The position numbers and the translations under genes are program-made. This document shows positions 1-5,257 of a DNA stretch of 5,257 nt, one piece after another. The stretch lies in assembly GCA_036525535.1 (NCBI GenBank), contig DATDAH010000280.1, positions 1 to 5,257 on the forward strand. Reading direction: 5' to 3'. The DNA comes from DATDAH01 sp036525535 (GTDB lineage Bacteria > Actinomycetota > Acidimicrobiia > Acidimicrobiales > DATDAH01). The notes under the pieces were generated by a model. It saw nothing but the letters and a program-made list of their open reading frames with translations. It ran no database searches and had not been told where the DNA came from. Within the stretch, counting starts at the first letter, position 1, and every line of letters begins with the position of its first letter.

Positions 1-1241
1 CGCGCGGGAACTCCCTGCTGTGGGGCGGAGGGGACGGGACGTTCACGGAGGGGGCCGAGGCCGCGGGGGTGGACGCGTACGGCTGGTACACCGGGGCCGC
101 CGTCGGCGACGTCAACGGTGACGACTGGCCCGACCTGTTCGTGTCCGGCTACGTCAACGTGAACGCGCCCATTGCGGAGTCGGCCCAGGGGTTCCCCAAC
201 AGTCACCAGGGCGTACGCGACCTGCTCTACCTCAGTGAGGGCCCGGGCCCCGACGGTCGGGTCACCTTCCGGGAGGTGGGCGAGCGGCTCGGTATCGATC
301 CCGACGCGGAGTACGGCCTCGGCGCCCAGTTCACCGACGTCGATCGAGACCACGACCTCGACCTCTACGTGGCCAACGACACCAACCCGAGCCGCCTCTA
401 CGTCAACGAGCCGGCGCGCGGGCAGGGTGACCCGGGCCGTCTCGGGTTCGCCCTCCATGAGGTGGGCACGACGGCGGGGGTGGCCGACGCGGGGAGCGCC
501 ATGGGCGTGGCCGGTGAGGACTACAACGGTGACGGGCGGGATGATCTCTACGTCACCAACCTGGCCGGTCAGGCCCCCGCCTTGTTCTCGAACCGGACGC
601 GGCAGGGGACCCCGAGGTTCACCGACGGCTTGCCGAGGTTCGGTGCTGAGGCACCGAATGCGGTGATGACCGGATGGGGGACCGCGTTCGTCGACCTCGA
701 CCTCGACACCGACCTCGACCTGCTGGTGGCCAACGGCGAGGTCCCCATCGTCGATCTCGGGCTCGACGCCCAGCCCCTCGGCGCCTACGGCAACTTGACG
801 GCCACCGGAGCCCCCGGCCGCTTCGAGGACATCGGCGCCGCCATCGGCCTCGACGAGCTGGGTCCGCTCAACGCCCGGGGACTGGCGGCGGCGGACTTCG
901 ACAACGACGGTGACGTCGACGTGGCCGTCAACGCCGTCGGCTCGCCGCTCGCCCTGCTCGAGAACCGGGGGGCGGTCGGGAACTGGCTCGAGGTGGCCGG
1001 CGACGAGTTCGCACCCGGCGCGGTGGTGACGGTGCGCCTGCCTGACGGCCGCCGCTTCCGACGAGAGCTGCACGTCGGCAGCAGCTACTTGTCCTCCGAG
1101 GACCCCCGGGCCCACTTCGGGCTCGGCCCTGCGACCCGCGTGGCCGAGGTCCGGGTGCGGTGGCCCGACGGCCGGTCGACCGTGGTCGAGGACGTTGCAG
1201 TCAACCAGATGCTCACCCTCGGCGAGGAGGTCAGATCATGA
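1..1241 (+). CDS. CRTAC1-like FG-GAP/VCBS repeat protein with C-terminal ASPIC/UnbV domain (5' end outside window)
   Basis: The reading frame is open from position 3 with no start needed in the window. Residues before the first in-window GTG/ATG candidates (RGNSLLWGGGDGTFTE) already match the repeat pattern 'N-x-L-x-x-G-D-G-T-F', so the gene begins upstream and 412 residues are visible. At least five calcium-loop cores of FG-GAP/VCBS type follow: DVNGDDWPD (near 108), DVDRDHDLD (near 336), DYNGDGRDD (near 519), DLDLDTDLD (near 693) and DFDNDGDVD (near 894). These predict a beta-propeller. The last 70 or so residues (about 1018-1226), with GAVVTVRLPDGR, a VGSSYLSSED..AHFGLG core and VRVRWPDGR, match the ASPIC/UnbV domain (PF07593). 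Such proteins are usually exported and bind calcium or partners; any signal peptide would be outside the window. Enzymatic activity is not indicated. The stop overlaps the next gene's start, so the two are probably coupled. Family call is firm; biological role unknown. Confidence 0.93.
   Translation, partial: RGNSLLWGGGDGTFTEGAEAAGVDAYGWYTGAAVGDVNGDDWPDLFVSGYVNVNAPIAESAQGFPNSHQGVRDLLYLSEGPGPDGRVTFREVGERLGIDPDAEYGLGAQFTDVDRDHDLDLYVANDTNPSRLYVNEPARGQGDPGRLGFALHEVGTTAGVADAGSAMGVAGEDYNGDGRDDLYVTNLAGQAPALFSNRTRQGTPRFTDGLPRFGAEAPNAVMTGWGTAFVDLDLDTDLDLLVANGEVPIVDLGLDAQPLGAYGNLTATGAPGRFEDIGAAIGLDELGPLNARGLAAADFDNDGDVDVAVNAVGSPLALLENRGAVGNWLEVAGDEFAPGAVVTVRLPDGRRFRRELHVGSSYLSSEDPRAHFGLGPATRVAEVRVRWPDGRSTVVEDVAVNQMLTLGEEVRS
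1221..1230 (+). promoter_or_regulatory. Shine-Dalgarno for the Gfo/Idh/MocA gene
   Basis: GAGGAGG at 1224-1230 lies 7 bases before the ATG at 1238. It fixes this ATG as the start rather than the upstream in-frame codon at 1160, which would overlap the ASPIC domain by about 80 bases. The site is inside the end of the preceding gene. Confidence 0.75.
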
Positions 1242-2389
1242 GCCCCGACCGACGGCTGAACGTCGCGATGCTCGGCACCAAGTTCATGGGCCGGGCCCAC
1301 GCCCACGCCTGGCGGACCGCCGGTCGATTCTTCGATCTCCCCACCGAGCCCGGCCGGCGAATCGTCGCGGGCCGCGACGCCGAGGCGACCCGGACGTTCG
1401 CCGACCGCTGGGGCTGGGAGGAGGCGACGACGAGGTGGCGGACTGCGGTGGCCCACCCCGAGGTCGATCTCGTCGACGTGGCCACCCCCAACGACCTCCA
1501 CGCCGAGCAGGCCATCGCCGCCCTCGAGGCCGGCAAGCACGTGGCCTGCGAGAAGCCTTTGGCGGGAACGCTCGATGATGCCCGGGCCCTGCGCGACGCG
1601 GCCCGTCGGGCCGAGGGCGACACCTTCGTCTGGTACAGCTACCGGCGGGTCCCCGCCGTGGCGCTGGCCCATCAGTTGGTCCGAGCCGGCTGGGTGGGAC
1701 GGATCTATCACGTCCGCGCCGCCTACCTGCAGGGGTGGGGAGGACCCGAGACACCGCTGCTCTGGCGCTTTCGCCGAGGGAGGGCCGGCTCCGGGGCACT
1801 GGGCGACCTCAGTGCCCACATCGTCGACATGGCCCGGTTCCTCACCGGCGAGGAGATCGTGGAGGTCAGCGGCTCGATCGTCGAGACCTTCATCAAGGAG
1901 CGGCCGCTGCCCGATGACCCGAGCCGGACGGGGCGGAGCACCGTCGACGACGCCGTCCTGTTCCTGGCTCGCTTCGCCGGAGGCGCGATCGCCAGCTTCG
2001 AGTCGACCCGGCTGGCCACGGGGGTGAAGAACGCCAACCGGATCGAGATCCACGGCGAGCGCGGCGCGCTCCGGTTCAACTTCGAGCGCATGAACGAGTT
2101 GGAGGTCTTCTCCGCTGATGACCCGCCGCCCCTCCAGGGGTGGCGCACGATTCAGGTGACCCACGAGGACCATCCGTGGACGGGCTCCTGGTGGCCCGAC
2201 GGCCATGGCCTCGGTTATGAGCACACCTTCGTCAATCAGGTGGCCGACATGGTGACGGCCGTCAGCGGGGGCACGCCGGTCGTCCCCCTTCCCGACTTCG
2301 AGGATGCGTACCAGACCCAGCGCGTGCTCGAAGCCGCCGTCGTGTCGGCCCGTGAGCGCAGCGCCGTGCGCCTGAGTCAGATCCGCTGA
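1238..2389 (+). CDS. Gfo/Idh/MocA-family NAD(P)-dependent oxidoreductase
   Basis: 383 residues, the normal length for the family, and cytoplasmic (no signal peptide). The N-terminal Rossmann fold starts at NVAMLGTKFMGRAHAHAW; the nucleotide loop is G13-T-K-F-M-G18, with lysine in place of the usual middle glycine. TPNDLH (83-88) and the signature EKP (105-107, K106 the conserved lysine) follow. The C-terminal substrate domain has YSYRRVPA (133-140) and GDLSAHIVD (189-197), where D190, H194 and D197 fit the GDxGxHxxD active-site motif. The block LQGW...WRF...AGSGALGD recalls, from memory, the levoglucosan dehydrogenase/inositol dehydrogenase-like part of the family, so a sugar or anhydrosugar hydroxyl is the likely substrate; this is inference. 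ATG is chosen because of the strong Shine-Dalgarno and the ATGA overlap with the upstream gene. The next gene starts 11 bases downstream. Confidence 0.95.
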   Translation: MSPDRRLNVAMLGTKFMGRAHAHAWRTAGRFFDLPTEPGRRIVAGRDAEATRTFADRWGWEEATTRWRTAVAHPEVDLVDVATPNDLHAEQAIAALEAGKHVACEKPLAGTLDDARALRDAARRAEGDTFVWYSYRRVPAVALAHQLVRAGWVGRIYHVRAAYLQGWGGPETPLLWRFRRGRAGSGALGDLSAHIVDMARFLTGEEIVEVSGSIVETFIKERPLPDDPSRTGRSTVDDAVLFLARFAGGAIASFESTRLATGVKNANRIEIHGERGALRFNFERMNELEVFSADDPPPLQGWRTIQVTHEDHPWTGSWWPDGHGLGYEHTFVNQVADMVTAVSGGTPVVPLPDFEDAYQTQRVLEAAVVSARERSAVRLSQIR

Positions 2390-2394
2390 AGGAG
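2389..2394 (+). promoter_or_regulatory. Shine-Dalgarno for the GlcG/HbpS gene
   Basis: AAGGAG shares its first base with the stop codon of the preceding oxidoreductase and lies 6 bases before the GTG at 2401. It supports the GTG start and suggests translational coupling. Confidence 0.75.
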
Positions 2395-2400
2395 CCGCCT

Positions 2401-2814
2401 GTGTACGCCCGGACCGTTCTCGGCCACACCGATGCCCAGCGCCTGGTCGACCATGTCGTCGCCGCGCTGGAGCCGGAGGGGCGCGGCGCCGCGGTCGCCG
2501 TCGTCGATGCCTACGGTGAGCTCCTCGCCTTCCTGCGCACCGACGGCTGTCGGCTGTCCTCGGGGATGATCGCCATCAACAAGGCGTACACGGCGGCCCG
2601 GGAGCAGACGGAGTCCCGAGCGGTGGGCGAGGCCTCCCGCCGCGAGGGCTTCCCGATGACGAACTTCGGCGAGCTGCGCTATGTCTCCTGGGGTGGTGGG
2701 GTCCCCGTGGTCGTCGGGGGCGAGGTGGTGGGCGCGGTGGGCGTCAGCGGCTTGCCGGAGGACGACGACGTCGAGCTCGCCCGGGCCGCGGCCGCGCTGC
2801 TCTCGGCCAGCTGA
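2401..2814 (+). CDS. GlcG/HbpS family (DUF336) small-ligand or haem-binding-type protein
   Basis: 137 residues, typical for a single-domain GlcG/HbpS protein (PF03928), with no signal peptide, so probably cytoplasmic. Recognisable blocks are VAVVDAYGELLAFLRTDG (32-49), the helix AINKAYTAAR (58-67), and GGGVPVVVGGEVVGAVGVSG followed by PEDDDVELA (98-127), the most conserved part of the family. Characterised relatives bind haem (HbpS of Streptomyces) or are encoded in glycolate-oxidase operons (GlcG), where the function is unclear; other members sit beside diverse catabolic genes. Here it follows a Gfo/Idh/MocA dehydrogenase by 11 bases and almost certainly shares its transcript, pointing to an accessory role in oxidative catabolism rather than secreted haem sensing. 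GTG start is supported by AAGGAG. Family call is strong; ligand unknown. Confidence 0.92.
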   Translation: MYARTVLGHTDAQRLVDHVVAALEPEGRGAAVAVVDAYGELLAFLRTDGCRLSSGMIAINKAYTAAREQTESRAVGEASRREGFPMTNFGELRYVSWGGGVPVVVGGEVVGAVGVSGLPEDDDVELARAAAALLSAS

Positions 2815-2830
2815 CGATCTCGTACACCGA

Positions 2831-2863
2831 TTGACGCGCACCTCGCGGACTAACGTCCACGAG
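2831..2863 (+). promoter_or_regulatory. Candidate promoter giving a leaderless transcript for the secreted protein gene
   Basis: TTGACG (2831-2836) and TAACGT (2851-2856) resemble sigma-70-type -35 and -10 boxes. TAACGT fits the actinobacterial TAnnnT form and ends 7 bases before the ATG at 2864, which would place transcription start at or next to the ATG. No Shine-Dalgarno is visible before that ATG, which agrees with a leaderless mRNA. The weak point is the 14-base spacer, shorter than the usual 16-18. Confidence 0.45.
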
Positions 2864-3400
2864 ATGCGCCGGATCCTGTTCGCCCTCGCCTTGCTCGCCC
2901 CGGTCGCCCTGGTCGGGCCGTCGTCGTCGGCGCAGACCCAGGACACCGCCACGCTGTCCATCACGAAGGTGGTCGACGGCGGCGGCCCTACCGGTGGCTA
3001 CGTCATCGCCTACGACTGCACCTCCATCAAGACCGGTGCCGAAGGGGGCGACAGCGGCACCCTTTCGTTCGACGCCGCCGGGCCGGGGTCCCCCGAGACC
3101 CAGGACGTGGCGATCCTCCGGGCGGGGACGTGCACGGTGACCGAGACCGATGCGAACGGGGCCGCGACGACGTCCTACACGTGCGCGTTCGAGCCGGGTG
3201 CACCGCCCCAGGGCCCGGCGGACGACGACCTCGGGGCCGAGGGCGTCGATGTCGGGTCGTGCGTGGACGATCAGTCGGCCCTGATCACCGCGGCCGGCGA
3301 CCTGGCCACGATCACGGTCACCAACACCTTCGACGCCGACGTCGACACCCCTGGCGTCGACCCGAACGTCGTCGCCGCCACCCCACCCTTCACCGGCTGA
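2864..3400 (+). CDS. Small secreted DUF5979/SpaA-like beta-sandwich protein
   Basis: 178 residues from the ATG at 2864. This start is preferred over upstream in-frame codons because it begins a classic signal peptide: MRR, then a hydrophobic stretch (ILFALALLAPVALVG, 4-18), then a probable signal peptidase site after S-S-A23. The mature part opens with ATLSITKVVDGGGPTGGYVIAYDC and closes with ATITVTNTF (148-156), the pattern of DUF5979 or SpaA/Cna-B-like domains in actinobacterial surface proteins. Four cysteines (C52, C90, C107, C133) could form two disulfides outside the cell. The tail is Asp/Pro-rich and ends in TPPFTG, which resembles a sortase-type motif but has no membrane segment or basic tail after it. 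It seems to be its own transcription unit and is convergent with the LLM gene 11 bases away. Export is well supported; the exact domain is moderately sure and the function unknown. Confidence 0.85.
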   Translation: MRRILFALALLAPVALVGPSSSAQTQDTATLSITKVVDGGGPTGGYVIAYDCTSIKTGAEGGDSGTLSFDAAGPGSPETQDVAILRAGTCTVTETDANGAATTSYTCAFEPGAPPQGPADDDLGAEGVDVGSCVDDQSALITAAGDLATITVTNTFDADVDTPGVDPNVVAATPPFTG

Positions 3401-3430
3401 CCGGCCGGGGCTCAGTCCCCGCGGGTGAAG
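3388..3430. terminator. Possible shared hairpin between convergent genes
   Basis: CTTCACC (3388-3394) and GGTGAAG (3424-3430) are perfect 7-base inverted arms. They enclose a smaller GGGG/CCCC hairpin (3407-3410 and 3417-3420). The structure covers both convergent stop codons, where a bidirectional terminator would be useful. No T-tract follows on either strand and the outer loop is long, so it is only a candidate. Confidence 0.3.
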
Positions 3431-4593
3431 ATGGTCTCAATGGCCGGGGGCTCTTGCTCGAAGGGGCCGTACTTGGGCTGAGCCGTCTGGCGCATGCGGG
3501 TCGTGCGGTGGACCGGGTCCGGGTCCCAGTTGGGGATGACCTTGTCGCCGAACAGCTCGATGCACTCCAGCGTCTCGTCCTGGGTGAGGTTGTTGGGCAT
3601 CCCGAAGACGAGCTGGTCCACGCCGACGTCGGCGTAGCGGCTGAGCTGCTCGTTGACCTCGTCGGGGGTGCCGCAGAGGACCCCGCCGTACTCGATGGCC
3701 AGGTCGACCGTCGCCCGGTCCAGCTGGCGGGGCGGCTCGGGCCAGACGATGGCGCCCTCGGGCACCGGGAACGTGTCGTGGTAGAGGCAGACCAGGGAGT
3801 AGAGGTAGCCGCTGGCCGCCCGGGTCATGACGTCCCGGGCCCGGTCGCCGTCCTCCAGGCAGACGACGGCGTTGGTGATCATCACGTTGTCGTTGACGAA
3901 CTGGCCGATGGGCTCGGTGCAGCCGGCGATGCCGGCCTTGTAGGCCTCGATCTGGGGCCGCATCTCGTCGATGGGGCTGAAGTTGAAGCCCAGGGCCCCG
4001 ATGCCGAGCGAGCCCGCCTTGCCGAAGGTCGAGGGGGACCCGCACGCCACCCAGATCGGCGGATGGCCGACGCCGTAGGGCTTGGGCAGGACGTTGTGGG
4101 GCTTGTCCATGGCGAAGTGCTCGCCCTGGAACGTGTAGTCCTTGCGCTCCCACATCTTCGGGAGCTCCCAGATGACCTCGTCCCACTCGACCCGGGTGGA
4201 GGAGGTGTCGTGGATGTTGAAGGTGGCCACCTCGTGGCTGCCGGCACCCCGGCCGGTGCCGAACTCGAAGCGCCCGTTCGAGAGGTGGTCGAGCATGGTG
4301 ACCCGCTCGGCGTTGCGCACGGGGTGGTTGGCCCGCGGGCTGAGGCCGAAGATGCCGGAGCCGAGGTGAATGCGCTCGGTCAGGGCGGCGCAATGGCCGA
4401 GAAAGACCTCGCTGGAGGAGGTGTGGGAGTACTCGGCCAGACCGTGGTGCTCGCTGACCCACACGTACTTCCAGTTGTGGCGGTCGGCGGTGACCACCAT
4501 CTCGACTTCGTTCAGGAGAGCCGCGTGCTCGCCCTCGGTCGTGTGGGCCGCGGGCCCGGGGACGTAGCCCTGCAAGAACATGCCGAATTCCAC
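3412..4593 (-). CDS. LLM-class flavin-dependent oxidoreductase (bacterial luciferase-like)
   Basis: 393 residues from the GTG at 4593, a usual length for a luciferase-like TIM-barrel monooxygenase (PF00296). The enzyme should bind FMN or F420 in the cytoplasm and oxidise an unknown organic substrate. Visible signatures are the N-terminal strand VEFGMFLQG, VSEHH (46-50), the conserved run from HPVRNAERVTMLDHLSNGR (from 90) to FEFGTGRG (to 116), and later LPKPYG..HPPIWVACGSPSTF with GIGALGF. The choice of flavin cannot be read from the sequence with confidence. An in-frame TTG at 4629 would add 12 residues (HDRSTIDHHGP-type, not family-like) and overlap a palindrome cluster; family members normally begin right at the (M/V)xFGxF strand, so GTG is preferred. 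Neither start has a good Shine-Dalgarno. A TetR gene lies directly upstream on the same strand and may control it. Confidence 0.93.
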   Translation of the reverse strand: MEFGMFLQGYVPGPAAHTTEGEHAALLNEVEMVVTADRHNWKYVWVSEHHGLAEYSHTSSSEVFLGHCAALTERIHLGSGIFGLSPRANHPVRNAERVTMLDHLSNGRFEFGTGRGAGSHEVATFNIHDTSSTRVEWDEVIWELPKMWERKDYTFQGEHFAMDKPHNVLPKPYGVGHPPIWVACGSPSTFGKAGSLGIGALGFNFSPIDEMRPQIEAYKAGIAGCTEPIGQFVNDNVMITNAVVCLEDGDRARDVMTRAASGYLYSLVCLYHDTFPVPEGAIVWPEPPRQLDRATVDLAIEYGGVLCGTPDEVNEQLSRYADVGVDQLVFGMPNNLTQDETLECIELFGDKVIPNWDPDPVHRTTRMRQTAQPKYGPFEQEPPAIETIFTRGD

Positions 4594-4600
4594 CGGGCCA

Positions 4601-4642
4601 TGGTGGTCGATTGTCGACCGGTCGTGCAAGTTCCGACCACCA
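4601..4642 (-). promoter_or_regulatory. Palindrome cluster, candidate operator for the LLM gene
   Basis: Three inverted repeats overlap here. GGTCGA-TTG-TCGACC (4605-4619) is a perfect 15-base operator-like palindrome. CGACCGGTCG (4615-4624) is a perfect 10-base palindrome. TGGTGGTCG (4601-4609) pairs exactly with CGACCACCA (4634-4642). GGTCG and CGACC half-sites thus alternate at 4605, 4615, 4620 and 4634. On the minus strand a weak -10-like GACAAT (4615-4610) lies inside the first palindrome, upstream of the GTG at 4593. The neighbouring TetR protein is the obvious candidate binder. A stem-loop terminating the TetR transcript is the alternative, though no T-tract is present. Confidence 0.45.
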
Positions 4643-4657
4643 GATCGGCGTGTGGGG

Positions 4658-5257
4658 TCAGCCGTGGGCGGTCAGCAATCGATCGACCTTGGTGACGATC
4701 GCCGACCAGTCCTCGCCCCGGCGAGCGGCGATGCCGGCCAGGACCGTGGTGATGCGGGTCTCGAAGCTGTCCAGCGGGGTGACCGCGGCCTCAGCCAGCA
4801 GCGCTCGCAAGTGGGGGAGGTCGCCGGGCTCGCGGTCGGCCAGGAGGCGGAGGTACTCCTTCGCCGCCGGCCGCCCTGCGGCTGCGGCCCGCTGTTCGCG
4901 GATGGACTGGACCGCGGCCCCCAGTGCACAGCCACTGACGAGTTGGTAGGCACTCTGGGCCTCCCGGGCCGTGAAGCCCTGGGCCACCAGGCGGGCGAGG
5001 ATGGCCTCGGTGTTGTCGGCCATGACGTCCGCACCGATCGCCCCGTCCATGAACTGGCCGAAGAGGGCCGGCTCGGCCACGAACGCGTCGCGGTTGTAGA
5101 GCGCCCACTCGAGCAGCCAGACGGCCCAGTGCTGGCCCTCGTCCTGAGGGATCGAGGTGCGGGCGGCGGAGTACTCGGCGGCCAGCCGGAGCAGGTCGTC
5201 CTTGCCCTCGACGTGGTGGTAGAGGCTGGCGATGCTGACCCCGAGGCGATCGGCGAC
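4658..5257 (-). CDS. TetR/AcrR-family transcriptional regulator (N-terminus outside window)
   Basis: The minus-strand frame is open from the window edge to the TGA at 4658, giving 199 visible residues; the first in-window GTG at 5080 is internal. The first visible residues, VADRLGVSIASLYHHVEGKDDLL, are the helix-turn-helix with its recognition helix (SIASLYHHV) and the conserved GKDDLL that starts helix 4, as in TetR proteins. Only about 25-35 residues are therefore missing. The remainder (WAVWLLEWALYNRDAFVAEPALF, then a long helical ligand domain ending VTKVDRLLTAHG) is the variable effector-binding part, with no recognisable ligand signature. It would dimerise and bind DNA, most often as a repressor. 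The LLM oxidoreductase lies downstream on the same strand after a gap containing an operator-like palindrome, which suggests local control of that gene. Family call is firm; the effector is unknown. Confidence 0.93.
   Translation of the reverse strand, partial: VADRLGVSIASLYHHVEGKDDLLRLAAEYSAARTSIPQDEGQHWAVWLLEWALYNRDAFVAEPALFGQFMDGAIGADVMADNTEAILARLVAQGFTAREAQSAYQLVSGCALGAAVQSIREQRAAAAGRPAAKEYLRLLADREPGDLPHLRALLAEAAVTPLDSFETRITTVLAGIAARRGEDWSAIVTKVDRLLTAHG

Noticed and set aside
690..722. Repeated GACCTC-like hexamers
   Set aside because: They encode the Asp-Leu alternation of a calcium-binding FG-GAP loop, so they are coding repetition and not an independent DNA repeat.
1085..2224. Long minus-strand open frame (379 codons) opposite the Gfo/Idh/MocA gene
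   Set aside because: Antisense shadow of a gene with intact family motifs; the translation is Gly/Pro/Arg-rich with no domain and no Shine-Dalgarno.
2681..2863. Upstream extension of the secreted protein gene
   Set aside because: The extension lies within the GlcG/HbpS gene in another frame and would bury the signal peptide; the ATG at 2864 explains the N-terminus.
2377..2964. Minus-strand open frame opposite the GlcG/HbpS gene
   Set aside because: Shadow frame; it crosses the intergenic promoter region and shows no family resemblance.
3130..4695. Long plus-strand open frame (521 codons) opposite the LLM gene
   Set aside because: It is a GC-driven antisense shadow. The minus strand carries clear luciferase-family motifs, while this frame has low-complexity Val/Gly/Asp/Arg composition and no recognisable domain, and it also overlaps the secreted protein gene.

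Overview
The window is very GC-rich (well above 60% by eye), densely coded, and favours G or C at third codon positions. It has the gene repertoire of a high-GC actinobacterium: an LLM-class flavin oxidoreductase, a TetR regulator, a small secreted DUF5979-like protein and a GlcG/HbpS protein. An environmental lineage such as Acidimicrobiia is plausible, but that is inference from gene content and style; no phylogenetic marker is present.

Layout. Positions 1-2814 (+ strand) are a tightly packed three-gene unit. It begins with the 3' part of a large FG-GAP/VCBS repeat protein with a C-terminal ASPIC/UnbV domain (CRTAC1-like). An ATGA stop/start overlap follows, then a Gfo/Idh/MocA-family NAD(P)-dependent oxidoreductase, and after 11 bases a GTG-started GlcG/HbpS-family (DUF336) protein whose Shine-Dalgarno sequence touches the previous stop codon. 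Positions 2815-2863 look like a short promoter for a separate gene (2864-3400, +). That gene encodes a small exported protein with four cysteines after the signal peptide and an unusual C-terminal TPPFTG. It converges, with an 11-base gap, on a minus-strand LLM-class flavin-dependent oxidoreductase (about 3412-4593). Upstream of the LLM gene, on the same strand, lies a TetR-family regulator (4658 to the window edge, N-terminus missing). The short gap between these two holds a cluster of inverted GGTCG/CGACC half-sites that could be an operator.

How the genes may work together. The first three genes are probably co-transcribed and translationally coupled. The Gfo/Idh/MocA enzyme resembles sugar or anhydrosugar dehydrogenases, and GlcG-type proteins often sit beside oxidative catabolic genes, so a carbohydrate or hydroxy-acid oxidation role is reasonable but not proven. 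The TetR gene and the LLM oxidoreductase look like a local regulator/enzyme pair acting on an unknown substrate. I found no tRNA, rRNA, CRISPR array, insertion sequence or phage-like gene. No clearly new defence or mobile system is visible. The most unusual points are the CRTAC1-Gfo-GlcG gene set, the truncated sorting-like C-terminus of the secreted protein, and the palindrome cluster before the LLM gene.
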